64,000 nt of DNA from Variovorax sp. SG517 (GTDB lineage Bacteria; Pseudomonadota; Gammaproteobacteria; Burkholderiales; Burkholderiaceae_C): NCBI RefSeq assembly GCF_013376045.1, contig NZ_JABMJG010000001.1:310001-374000 (forward strand), in the 5' to 3' direction. Below the pieces are notes generated by a model. It was given only the letters and a program-made list of their open reading frames with translations, was not told the origin of the DNA and ran no database searches. Made by a program: the position numbers and the translations under genes. Below, in pieces: positions 16,420-24,281 of this stretch (its first letter is position 1; every line of letters starts with the position of its first letter).

Positions 16420-19058
16420 CCCGATTCCTCCACTACGCCGTATTTGTCGCTGGCCTTGCCGTCGTGGGCTGGGTGGGCGCCGGATACATCGGCACCAACC
16501 CGCTGGCGCTGGCCGTCACGCTGATCATCGGCGCCTTCTACATCATGGGCGCGCTGGAGCTGCACCGCTTCCAGCAGGCCACCACGAGCCTCACGCAGGC
16601 CACGGCCGAGCTCTCGGCTCCGCCCGAGAGCCTGGGCACCTGGCTCGACCGGCTGCATCCCTCGCTGCGCAACGCCGTGCGCCTGCGCATCGAAGGCGAG
16701 CGCGTGGGCCTGCCAGGCCCCGCCCTCACGCCGTATCTCGCCGGCTTCCTGGTGCTGCTGGGCATGCTGGGCACCTTCATCGGCATGGTGGTCACGCTCC
16801 GGGGCACCGGCCTCGCGCTGGAAAGCTCGACCGACCTGCAGGCCATCCGCGATTCGCTCTCCGCGCCCGTCAAGGGCCTGGGCCTCGCCTTCGGCACCTC
16901 GGTGGCGGGCGTGGCCGCATCGGCCATGCTGGGCCTCGCCTCGGCGCTGAGCCGCCGCGAGCGGCTGCAGGCCAGCCAGGTCCTCGACACGAAGATCGCC
17001 ACCGTGCTGCGCATCTTCTCGCAGACGCACCAGCGCGAAGAGTCGTTCAAGCTGCTGCAGCAGCAGGCCCACGCCATGCCCGAGCTGGTCGGCCAACTGC
17101 AGGCGATGGTGCAGGCCATCGAGCGGCAGAACCAGGCGCTCGGCGACCGGCTCGCGGCCAGCCAGGACAGCTTCCACAGCAAGGCCGAGGCCGTGTACGG
17201 CAGCCTCGCTTCTTCCGTCGACCAGTCGCTCAAGCAGAGCCTGACCGAGAGCGCGCGCGTCGCCGGCGCCGCGATCCAGCCTGTGGTCGAAGCCACCATG
17301 GCCGGCATCGCGCGCGAAACGGCCGCGCTGCACCAGACCATCTCGAACACCGTGCAGCAGCAGCTCGACGGTCTCTCCAGCCGCTTCGAGGCCACCACCG
17401 AGCGCGTGGCCGACACCTGGAAGACGGCGCTCGCCGAGCACCAGCACACCACCGAGGCGCTGTCGAAGGACGTGCGCGGCTCGCACGACCACTTCGCGCA
17501 GACCTTCGAGCAGCGCTCCGCGGCGCTGGTCGACAGCGTCTCCGCGCGCCTGGAAAGCACCGTCGGCAGCGTGTCCAAAACCTGGGGCGACGCCCTCGCG
17601 CGGCACCAGCAGGTCAGCGAGAAGCTGTCGGGCGATGCGCACCAGGCCCTCACCTCGGCCACCGCAGCATTCGGGCAGCACACCGCATCGCTGCTGCAGA
17701 CCGTGGACCAGGCGCATGCAAAGCTGCAGACCGAGCTCGCTACGCGCGACGAACAGCGCCTCTCGGCCTGGACGCAATCGCTGGCCGACATGGGCGCCGC
17801 GCTGCACCAGCAATGGCAGCAGGCCGGCGCGCACAACGCGAGCCAGCAGCAACAACTGCTCGACACCGTGGCGCAGACGGCACGCGACACGATGGCGCAG
17901 ACCGAAGCACATGCGAAGAGCACCGTCGCCGAGATCGCCCGGCTGCTGCAGGCCGCGGCCGAAGCACCGCAGGCAGCGTCCGACGCGATGTCGCAGATGG
18001 CGCAGCGCGACGAACAGCGCCTCGCCGCCTGGACGCAGTCGCTGACCGCCATGGCCGCGTCGCTGCAGCAGGAATGGCAGCAGGTCAACGCGCACCACGC
18101 GGGCCAGCAGCAGCAGCTCATCGACACGATGGTGCAGACCGCACGCGACACGATGGCCCAGACCGAGGCGCACGCGAAGAACACCGTCGCCGAGATCTCG
18201 CGGCTGTTGCAGGCCGCCGCCGAGGCACCGCAGGCCGCGGCCGATGCGATGTCGCAGATGGCGTCGCGCGACGAAGAGCGCCTTGCGGCATGGACACAAT
18301 CGCTGGGCGCCATGGCCGCCTCGCTGCAGCAGGAATGGCAACAGGCCAACGCGTACAACGCAAGCCAGCAGCAGCAGCTCTTCGACACCATGGCCCAGAC
18401 CGCGCGCGAGATGTCGGCGCAGACCGAGGCGCACGCGAAGAGCACTGTCACCGAGATCGCGCAGCTGCTGCAGGCCGCGTCTGAAGCGCCACGCGCCGTA
18501 GCCGAAGTGGTGACGGAACTGCGCCAGAAGCTCGCCGACAGCATGGCGCGCGACAACTCCATGCTGGAGGAGCGCAGCCGCATCCTCGAAACCCTCTCCA
18601 CCCTGCTCGACGCGGTGAACCACGCTTCCACCGAACAGCGCGCGGCCATCGACACGCTGGTGTCTGCATCGGCCGAGATGCTGGAGCGCGTCGGCAGCCG
18701 CTTCACCGAGAAGGCCGAGGCCGAGTCCGACAGGATGGGCGCCGTTGCCGCGCAGATCGCCGGCAGCGCCGTCGAAGTGGCCAGCCTGGGTGAAGCATTC
18801 GGCCTCGCGGTGCAGCTCTTCAGCCAGTCGAACGACAAGCTTGCGGGCCATCTGCAGCGCATCGAAGGCGCGCTCAGCAAGTCCATCTCGCGCAGCGACG
18901 AGCAGCTTGCCTACTACGTCGCGCAGGCGCGCGAAGTGATCGACTTGAGCATCATGTCGCAGAAGCAGATCGTCGAGGACATGCAGCAGATCGCCATCAG
19001 GCAGCGCCAGCAGCATCAACAGCAGCCGCAGCAGGCGCCCGCGGACAGCGAAGCATGA
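16416..19058 (+). CDS. DUF802 membrane protein, MotA/TolQ/ZorA-like with long coiled-coil tail
   Basis: An 880-residue protein. Helices: about 7-27 and 30-47 form a hairpin; a second pair follows at about 106-127 (YLAGFLVLLGMLGTFIGMVVTL) and 152-176 (GLGLAFGTSVAGVAASAMLGLAS). The second pair carries the Gly-rich MotA/ExbB/TolQ channel pattern (G.LGTF.GMV ... GLAFGTSVAG). Residues from about 190 to 870 are almost wholly predicted coiled coil rich in Gln, Ala and Ser, with three 87-residue repeats at 444-704. The design (ion-channel helices, then a very long cytoplasmic tail, next to an OmpA/MotB-like gene) matches ZorA of the Zorya defence motor. It starts at an ATGA overlap and ends in another. 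Confidence 0.85.
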   Translation: MTRFLHYAVFVAGLAVVGWVGAGYIGTNPLALAVTLIIGAFYIMGALELHRFQQATTSLTQATAELSAPPESLGTWLDRLHPSLRNAVRLRIEGERVGLPGPALTPYLAGFLVLLGMLGTFIGMVVTLRGTGLALESSTDLQAIRDSLSAPVKGLGLAFGTSVAGVAASAMLGLASALSRRERLQASQVLDTKIATVLRIFSQTHQREESFKLLQQQAHAMPELVGQLQAMVQAIERQNQALGDRLAASQDSFHSKAEAVYGSLASSVDQSLKQSLTESARVAGAAIQPVVEATMAGIARETAALHQTISNTVQQQLDGLSSRFEATTERVADTWKTALAEHQHTTEALSKDVRGSHDHFAQTFEQRSAALVDSVSARLESTVGSVSKTWGDALARHQQVSEKLSGDAHQALTSATAAFGQHTASLLQTVDQAHAKLQTELATRDEQRLSAWTQSLADMGAALHQQWQQAGAHNASQQQQLLDTVAQTARDTMAQTEAHAKSTVAEIARLLQAAAEAPQAASDAMSQMAQRDEQRLAAWTQSLTAMAASLQQEWQQVNAHHAGQQQQLIDTMVQTARDTMAQTEAHAKNTVAEISRLLQAAAEAPQAAADAMSQMASRDEERLAAWTQSLGAMAASLQQEWQQANAYNASQQQQLFDTMAQTAREMSAQTEAHAKSTVTEIAQLLQAASEAPRAVAEVVTELRQKLADSMARDNSMLEERSRILETLSTLLDAVNHASTEQRAAIDTLVSASAEMLERVGSRFTEKAEAESDRMGAVAAQIAGSAVEVASLGEAFGLAVQLFSQSNDKLAGHLQRIEGALSKSISRSDEQLAYYVAQAREVIDLSIMSQKQIVEDMQQIAIRQRQQHQQQPQQAPADSEA
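17745..18527 (+). repeat. Three tandem 261-bp (87-codon) repeats inside the DUF802 gene
   Basis: Units at 17745-18005, 18006-18266 and 18267-18527 encode nearly the same 87 residues, each beginning RDEQRL or RDEERL then AAWTQSL and containing QTEAHAKSTV/NTV and LLQAAAEAP. The third unit diverges after LLQAA. The units are strictly in frame and abut with no gap, so unequal crossing-over could lengthen or shorten the coiled-coil tail without breaking the gene. Confidence 0.9.
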
Positions 19059-19723
19059 TGGGCACCCGCGAAGACATCGAGGCCGGCTTCGACGAGCCCG
19101 GCGTGCCGGTGTGGGCGGTATTCGGCGACCTCATGGCCGGCCTGCTCGGCGCCTTCGTGCTCATCCTCGTGTGCGCGCTGGGCATGCAGCTGGAACTGGC
19201 TTCGAAGCTCGAGACCGAGGTGAAGCAACGGCAGGCCGAGGCCAAGCGCCTGCAGACGCTCGAGCAGGCCCTGGCGGCGCCGCTTGCCGCCGGCCGCGTG
19301 ACGCTGACCAACGGCCGCATCGGCATCAGCGGCAGCGTGCTGTTCGCCTTCAACTCGGCGGAGCTGCAGCCCGAGGGCAAGCAACTGCTCAAGAGCCTGG
19401 CCGCGCCGCTGGCCACGTATCTCAAGTCGCGCGACGAGATCCTGATGGTGAGCGGCTTCACCGACGACCGGCAGATGCGCGACAACGCACGCCAGTTCGC
19501 GGACAACTGGGAGCTGTCGGCGCAGCGCGCACTGACCGTGACGCGCTCGCTGATCGAAGCCGGCGTGCCCTCATCGGCGATCTTCGCCGCCGCCTTCGGC
19601 TCCGAGCAGCCGGTGGCGTCGAATGCCGACGCGGACGGCCGCTCGAAGAACCGTCGTGTGGAGATGGCGCCCGCACCGCGCCCTTCATCTTCTTCAAGCG
19701 CCAGCGCAAAGCCTCGTGACTGA
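19055..19723 (+). CDS. OmpA-family protein with MotB/ZorB-like N-terminus
   Basis: A 222-residue protein with one membrane helix and a periplasmic peptidoglycan-binding domain. Around residues 20-40, VPVWAVFGDLMAGLLGAFVLILVCAL matches the MotB/ZorB plug: an aromatic residue, then Asp25 at the start of the helix in the position of the proton-accepting Asp of MotB. After a short coiled linker comes the OmpA_C domain, with VLFAFNSAELQPEGKQLL, VSGFTDD, NWELSAQRALTVTRSLIEAGV and KNRRVEM, containing the residues that bind peptidoglycan. The tail is Ser-rich. ATGA overlaps on the 5' side with DUF802 and an eight-base overlap with DUF2894 place it as the stator-plug partner of DUF802. Confidence 0.88.
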   Translation: MMGTREDIEAGFDEPGVPVWAVFGDLMAGLLGAFVLILVCALGMQLELASKLETEVKQRQAEAKRLQTLEQALAAPLAAGRVTLTNGRIGISGSVLFAFNSAELQPEGKQLLKSLAAPLATYLKSRDEILMVSGFTDDRQMRDNARQFADNWELSAQRALTVTRSLIEAGVPSSAIFAAAFGSEQPVASNADADGRSKNRRVEMAPAPRPSSSSSASAKPRD

Positions 19724-20435
19724 GCAGGCAGACGCCACCACCCGCGACACCGGCACCATGGTCGCCGAGGCGCTCGCGCGCGGCGACCAGCGCTTCGACC
19801 CCGTGCGCTTTCGCGTCATCGAGGCGATGGCCCGGCGCGCGGCCTCGCTCGATGGCGAAGTGCGGCGCATCGTCGACGACAAGGTGATCGCGCTGCTTGC
19901 GGCGTATGGCGAGGACCTGGAGAAGGCCAAAGCGGCGGAGGTCACGAAGCAACAGGCGCAGCCCGAGCGCGACGCATTCGCGGACCTCATCGAGCACATC
20001 GCCAGGCACGCGCCGGCTGCAGATGATGTTCCCGCGGATGTATCTGCAATAGCAGCAGCGAAGACAACGGCACCGGGCAAGGCAGCGCCCCGCCCGCGGT
20101 CGTCCCCTTCGGTTGCACCTGCGCCAGCCGCCGAGCTGAAGTCGATCCGCTACTTCAAGAGCACCTGGTCCAGGCTCAGCGCCGACCGCCGGCTGAACCA
20201 GTCGCTGGCGAAAGTGCCCCAGAACGCCGGCCCGCTCAACTCGCACCAACTCGTGCACCGCTCGCTCACGCTCATGCGCGACATGTCGCCGGAGTACCTC
20301 AACCGGTTCATGGCGTATGTCGATGCGCTGTCGTGGGTCGAGCAGTTGAATGGTGGCGGTGCCACTGCGGCTAATGCGGCAAGCCCGCGCGGCGAGGGCA
20401 CGAAGAAGAGCGGTCGCGGCAGCAAGGGCAGCTGA
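19716..20435 (+). CDS. DUF2894 family protein, last gene of envelope-motor-like operon
   Basis: A 239-residue soluble protein of the uncharacterised DUF2894 family. The start chosen is GTG at 19716, overlapping the OmpA-like gene by eight bases; an ATG at 19758 is the alternative. Seen: a helical N-terminal block RGDQRFDPVRFRVIEAMARRAASLDGEVRRIVDDKV, a Pro/Ala-rich linker near 125-145, and the conserved C-terminal block IRYFKSTWSRLSADRRLNQSLAKVPQNAGPLNSHQLVHRSLTLMRDMSPEYLNRFMAYVDALSWVEQL. The protein ends in a Gly/Lys-rich basic tail. Its function is unknown; constant linkage to DUF802/OmpA suggests a cytosolic accessory or effector of that complex (inference). Confidence 0.85.
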   Translation: MTEQADATTRDTGTMVAEALARGDQRFDPVRFRVIEAMARRAASLDGEVRRIVDDKVIALLAAYGEDLEKAKAAEVTKQQAQPERDAFADLIEHIARHAPAADDVPADVSAIAAAKTTAPGKAAPRPRSSPSVAPAPAAELKSIRYFKSTWSRLSADRRLNQSLAKVPQNAGPLNSHQLVHRSLTLMRDMSPEYLNRFMAYVDALSWVEQLNGGGATAANAASPRGEGTKKSGRGSKGS

Positions 20436-20441
20436 GGCAGC

Positions 20442-20981
20442 TCAGGGCCGCCGCGCCTGCACCACCTGGCGCGACCAGTACACGCCATCGAGTCGATCGA
20501 GCCGGACCACACCGCCGGTCGAAGGCGCATGCACGAAGCGCCCGTTGCCCACGTAGATGCCCGCGTGCGAGGGCGTGGAAGAGCCGAACAGCACGAGATC
20601 GCCGGTGCGAAGCTCCGACATCGGCACCGGGGCACCGAAGCCCGTCATGCGCGCCACCGTGCGAGGCGGCGATTCACCCACGCTGTTGAGGTACACGTAG
20701 CCGATGAGCCCGCTGCAATCGAAGCCGCCGTCTGGCGTGTTGCCGCCGTAGCGGTACGGCGTGCCCACAAGACCGAGGGCATGGATCGCGATGCTGTTCG
20801 ATTGCTCGGCCGTCAGCGTGCTGGTGCCGCCCATGACGGGCCCGAGGCCACCGCCCTGCCGCGGCCCCGAGGGGCTCGCACAGCCGATGAACAGAAGGCA
20901 GGCCCCTATCGAAAGAAGCCGAAGCAGCCACTGCTGCGATGTGGTGGGGAATGAGGGCGTCGGCACAGGCGCGTCGTACAT
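20442..20981 (-). CDS. NlpC/P60 peptidoglycan endopeptidase lipoprotein
   Basis: A 179-residue lipoprotein. Signal WLLRLLSIGACLLFIGC gives a lipobox with Cys34. The NlpC/P60 domain follows: GTPYRYGGNTPDGGFDCSGLIGYVY with catalytic Cys89, PSHAGIYVGNGRFVHAPSTGGV with His139 and a polar third residue at His151. Expected to cleave peptide stems of murein (D-Glu to diamino acid bonds in this family). The start MYDAPVPTPS was chosen over an ATG 105 bases upstream because it gives a normal lipoprotein leader. It converges with the DUF2894 gene, with only six bases between stops. Confidence 0.9.
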   Translation of the reverse strand: MYDAPVPTPSFPTTSQQWLLRLLSIGACLLFIGCASPSGPRQGGGLGPVMGGTSTLTAEQSNSIAIHALGLVGTPYRYGGNTPDGGFDCSGLIGYVYLNSVGESPPRTVARMTGFGAPVPMSELRTGDLVLFGSSTPSHAGIYVGNGRFVHAPSTGGVVRLDRLDGVYWSRQVVQARRP

Positions 20982-21100
20982 GTCGGATGGCTGGGCTCGT
21001 GAACCTGCACGAACTCTAGCGCGGAATGCGACGGTTTCCTGAAGATGCCGCCCCTGCGCGGCCCCGCACTGCTGCGCGGGCGCCACGGAGGGAGGTGTGG

Positions 21101-21124
21101 AAAAGAGGCCTGCGTGTGCCTCTT
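21101..21124 (-). terminator. Rho-independent terminator after the HU gene
   Basis: On the minus strand, AAGAGGC and GCCTCTT form a seven-pair stem around an eight-base loop (ACACGCAG), followed by a short T run (TTTT) and located about 30 bases after the HU stop. It would separate HU transcription from the NlpC/P60 gene downstream on the same strand. Confidence 0.6.
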
Positions 21125-21155
21125 CCGGGTCTTTTGGGTCTTTTTTCTTGCTTGC

Positions 21156-21443
21156 TTACTGTGCGGCGGGCGCGTTGACCGCGTCCTTCAGCGCCTTGCC
21201 GGCGGTGAACTTCGGCGCCTTGCTGGCCTTGATGGTCATCTTCTCGCCGGTCGAAGGGTTGCGCCCTTCACGCTCGGGACGGGCAGCCACGGCAAAGGTG
21301 CCGAAGCCGATCAGTTGCACCGTGTCGCCCTTGGCCAGCGCGCGCGACAGGTTGTCGATGACGGAGTCGAGCGCGCGCGAGGCGTCGGCCTTGCTCAGGT
21401 TGGTGTCGGTGGCGATGGCGGCGATGAGGTCGGTCTTGTTCAA
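21156..21443 (-). CDS. hup: DNA-binding protein HU, TTG start
   Basis: A 95-residue histone-like protein: MNKTDLIAAIATDTNLSKADASRALDSVIDNLSRALAKGD, then VQLIGFGTFAVAARPEREGRNPSTGEKMTIKASKAPKFTAGKALKDAVN. This is the HU fold with the DNA-wrapping arm (RPEREGRNPSTGE) and the proline tip. Full family length is reached only by starting at the TTG at 21443; there is no in-frame ATG nearby, and AAAGAAAG lies upstream. A TTG start may lower the translation rate. It is a nucleoid protein that bends DNA. Its own terminator follows; the HU-alpha/beta assignment is open. Confidence 0.93.
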   Translation of the reverse strand: MNKTDLIAAIATDTNLSKADASRALDSVIDNLSRALAKGDTVQLIGFGTFAVAARPEREGRNPSTGEKMTIKASKAPKFTAGKALKDAVNAPAAQ

Positions 21444-21629
21444 AACGGGTGTCTTTCTTTGGTGGGACGGTGGATGAATGGATTGAAATGAAATCGGTGC
21501 GCGCTCGGCGCACCGGGCTCGAACTTTAAACGCCCCGCCGAGCGAAGAAGACACGCGCACGCGTTTCAAAAGTGAAACATCGTGATCGATGCACGGTGTC
21601 GATGCAGGAAACTGCGGCCGGCACCGCCC

Positions 21630-22028
21630 TCAGAAGCCTGGCGCGGAACGCCAGGACACAGTGTCCGGATACTGACGGGATTCCTTGAAGCACAGGAATA
21701 TCTCCACGACCGCATCCGCCACAAACCACTCATCGGACTTGAGCGTCAGGGTGCCCGCGCCAAATACAAGCCGGGTTCCATCCGGGAAAACCGGGCTTGG
21801 CCGATCGTGAAACGCCCGCTCTCGCATACCGGTTGCAGGGTCGAACCTCTCCACCATGCAGGTCGACCTGCCACCCGCGACTTGAACGCAGCTGCCGTCT
21901 GCCCTCGTCAGCGATGCATATGAATGCCTTCCTGCGCTCTGGAGAGCATGCACTCTCCGTCGAATCTGCGCATCCGTCGGCGCTTTGAGTTCGGCAAAGT
22001 TCTGTCCTTCGAGGCGCATGGTGTTCAT
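21630..22028 (-). CDS. Hypothetical protein (132 aa), first-listed of an orphan pair
   Basis: I do not recognise this protein. Start ATG at 22028 has CAGGAAAA seven bases upstream. It is soluble, without signal peptide or membrane helix. Recognisable blocks: LRLEGQNFAELKAP-like start (MRLEGQNFAELKAPTDAQIRRRV), two cysteines (GSCVQVAG and STCMVERF), a beta-rich region PVFPDGTRLVFGAGTLTLKSDEWFVADAVVEIFLC, and a polar tail. It lies 21 bases after the 143-aa gene upstream on the same strand, so both form one operon. The size and isolated pairing would suit an immunity-protein or effector-adaptor role, but nothing proves it. Confidence 0.6.
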   Translation of the reverse strand: MNTMRLEGQNFAELKAPTDAQIRRRVHALQSAGRHSYASLTRADGSCVQVAGGRSTCMVERFDPATGMRERAFHDRPSPVFPDGTRLVFGAGTLTLKSDEWFVADAVVEIFLCFKESRQYPDTVSWRSAPGF

Positions 22029-22049
22029 TTTTCCTGTGAGACTTGACTC

Positions 22050-22481
22050 TCAACCGTTGAGTGACTGAAGCACCTTGATTGCTATCGCCCCGCGCCCCGC
22101 GCCAATTCCCCGGTTGCGCCGGTTCGTATTCTGGGCCGTTGTCACGTCTTCCCAGACCTCAACCGATGCAACGACCTCGTGAGCCGCGTCTGTGTCGATC
22201 TCGAAATCGATGAATCTCTCGTCTTGCGTGAGCAACAAGCCGATCAGTCTTGGCTCCCCCGGGAAGTCGATGTCCAGATCGATGATGATGGACCTCTCCC
22301 ACTGAATGCCTCGCTCAAGGCCGCTGACCTTGAGCGCTTCGGGGAGAGGGTTCTGCCGCCAGTGCATGGCCTCTCGCCGGATCGAATCCTCGACCAAGGC
22401 GTTCTGCTGTTGCACATTCAACTGGCGATAGCGTATTAGCGGCATGGAAGCGGGGGCGGTGACGGCAGGCGCACCTTTCAT
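22050..22481 (-). CDS. Hypothetical protein (143 aa), second of an orphan pair
   Basis: Not recognised. It may start at the ATG at 22481 or at the ATG at 22445 (MPLIRYRQLNVQQQ); neither has a strong ribosome site. Composition suggests a soluble alpha/beta protein: SIRREAMHWRQNPLPEALKVSG, then WERSIIIDLDIDFPGEPRLIGLLLTQDERFIDFEIDTD, which reads as a beta sheet with many acidic residues, and a basic C-terminal part. It is upstream of the 132-aa gene in the same operon and 18 bases after the end of the neighbouring methyltransferase coding strand start side. No toxin or nuclease motif was identified. Confidence 0.55.
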   Translation of the reverse strand: MKGAPAVTAPASMPLIRYRQLNVQQQNALVEDSIRREAMHWRQNPLPEALKVSGLERGIQWERSIIIDLDIDFPGEPRLIGLLLTQDERFIDFEIDTDAAHEVVASVEVWEDVTTAQNTNRRNRGIGAGRGAIAIKVLQSLNG

Positions 22482-22499
22482 TCGGGTTGCGGGCAGATC

Positions 22500-23129
22500 C
22501 TAGAAGCCGAATACCAGCAGCAGATTGTTCGCCGGCATCGCATGCCGCTCCCGCAACACAAGCCCCGCCCTCCGCGCCTCCACGGCCACATCCTTCAGCC
22601 ACCGAATGCCCCACTGAGGATTCCGCGCGCGCAGGTCTTCATCGAACGCGATGTTGCTCGGCGCCGTGGGCACGTCCTCTTCGATGTAGGGACCGTACGT
22701 GACGAGCACCCCGCCATCGCGCAGATGCCGCGCGGCCCCCTGCATCAGCGCGGCGCATGTGGCCCAGGGCGAGATGTGCAGCATGTTGGCGCAGAAGATC
22801 GCGTCGAACTGCTTTTCTTCTTCCCCTGCTGCGAACGCGAAGCCCTCGGATGGCCATCGAGGCGCCATCACGTCGAGCGGCAGCGGCGCGCGCAGATTGG
22901 GCAGTGCGGCCTCCGCGACGCGGCTTGCCATTGCGGGCAGCACGCGCGCGTCTGCGTCGGTGGGCTGCCAGGTCCATTTGCTCAACGCAGCCGCGAACCA
23001 CGCTGCATGCTGGCCGGTGCCGGATGCGATCTCCAGGGCGGCGCCCTCTTCGCCGAGGATGCCGGTCAACGCATCGAGGATCGGCTGCTTGTTGCGGTCG
23101 GCGGCGGGGCTGTGGGGAAGGCTGGACAT
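22500..23129 (-). CDS. DUF938 family SAM-dependent methyltransferase
   Basis: A 209-residue cytosolic protein of the DUF938 family, a divergent class I methyltransferase group. Seen: AADRNKQPILDALTGIL, the SAM motif ALEIASGTGQHAAWFAAAL, then WQPTDADARVLPAM, the motif FDAIFCANMLHISPWATCAALMQGAARHLRDGGVLVTYGPY and the end ERHAMPANNLLLVFGF, which is typical of the family. Substrate unknown. The start is the ATG at 23129 although no strong ribosome site precedes it. It lies on the same strand as the unrelated methyltransferase upstream, separated by about 107 bp. Confidence 0.87.
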   Translation of the reverse strand: MSSLPHSPAADRNKQPILDALTGILGEEGAALEIASGTGQHAAWFAAALSKWTWQPTDADARVLPAMASRVAEAALPNLRAPLPLDVMAPRWPSEGFAFAAGEEEKQFDAIFCANMLHISPWATCAALMQGAARHLRDGGVLVTYGPYIEEDVPTAPSNIAFDEDLRARNPQWGIRWLKDVAVEARRAGLVLRERHAMPANNLLLVFGF

Positions 23130-23236
23130 TGGAATTTGAAGATGGGCGATGAGCAAGTTCGCGGAACTGCAGTTTGTACCCGCAGTTGGCTCAACGGTTG
23201 CGTCGCGGGGCCGGCAATACGCGCACGGCTTGCGCC

Positions 23237-24055
23237 CTACCCCGCCGCCACGATCACATGCGCCTGGATCTTGCCGGCCACCGGTCCTTCGCCATGGCGG
23301 CTGGCGATGACCTGCGCCGCGCGGTCCGTCGCCGCCTGTAGCGCATTGGCATCGCGCGCCTCGATCTCGTTGCGCAGCGGCGTTCCCTGGCAGTAGGCGG
23401 TGGCGACGTCGCGCGCCGAGGGTGAGCGGCTCGTCTTCTCGCGCGCCTCGATCTCGATGCTTGTGAAGCCCGCGCGGCTCAGGTCGCTGCGGATCAGCGC
23501 CACGTCGTGATAGCCGTGTGGCGTGCGCGCCAGGAAGCGCGGAGGGTCTTGCGGAAAGATCTCGGCGACGGCGCTGGTGACCCCGTCGGCAAAGGCGTTG
23601 TCTTCGATGCGGTCCCACACGGTGAACACGAAGCGCCCGCCCGGCCTCAGCACGCGGCGCGCCTCGGCATAGCCGGCGGTGCGGTCGGGGAAGAACATCG
23701 CGCCGAACTGGCAGAGGACGACGTCGAACGAGGCATCTTCGAACGGCAGCTTGAGCGCGTCGGCCTGCTGCCATTCGATGTCGATGCTGCTGGTGCTGCC
23801 CTGACGGGTGGCGGCGTAGTCGAGCATGGGCTGGTTGAGGTCGGTCACCACGTAGCGCGTGCCTTTGCCCAGCCTGGGCGCCAGCGCTCGCGTGACGACG
23901 CCGCTGCCGGCGGCTGTTTCGAGCACCGCGCCGGGGGAGAAGCCGGCGACCAGCTCGGCCGTATCGGCGGCGTAGGCCTCGAAGATCAAGGGGACCATGA
24001 GCGTGTCGTAGAGCCGGGGGATCGAGCCTGCGAAGAGCTTGTCGCTTTCGGTCAT
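23237..24055 (-). CDS. Class I SAM-dependent methyltransferase
   Basis: A 272-residue cytosolic methyltransferase (Methyltransf_11 type). Motif I is VLETAAGSGVVTRALAPRLG, followed by VVTDLNQPMLDYA, then ADALKLPFEDASFDVVLCQFGAMFFPDRTAGYAEARRVLRPGGRFVFTVWD. The opening DKLFAGSIPRLYDTLMVPLIFEAYAADTAELV is shared by a well populated subgroup in soil proteobacteria. AAGGAG stands eight to nine bases before the ATG. Acceptor unknown. It is the second such enzyme in the window (see 2085-2888). Confidence 0.86.
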   Translation of the reverse strand: MTESDKLFAGSIPRLYDTLMVPLIFEAYAADTAELVAGFSPGAVLETAAGSGVVTRALAPRLGKGTRYVVTDLNQPMLDYAATRQGSTSSIDIEWQQADALKLPFEDASFDVVLCQFGAMFFPDRTAGYAEARRVLRPGGRFVFTVWDRIEDNAFADGVTSAVAEIFPQDPPRFLARTPHGYHDVALIRSDLSRAGFTSIEIEAREKTSRSPSARDVATAYCQGTPLRNEIEARDANALQAATDRAAQVIASRHGEGPVAGKIQAHVIVAAG

Positions 24056-24281
24056 GGGATGGCTCCTTGAAAGCTGGGCTTGTGTAGTGCCCTTGATCGC
24101 CCTTGGGTGCCCTGTTCGAGTTACCCCTACAGCTCAGGCGCGAGCCGTGTGGCCTCGACAGGCGCGCCGCCGTATCGGGCATCGGCGGCGCCACACCATG
24201 GTGGCCCCGTTCGCAGACCCAGTCAACGCCGTGGCCTGGAACGCACGCGACGGCGCCCTGCCGCGTGCGCAAGGGCATTCA

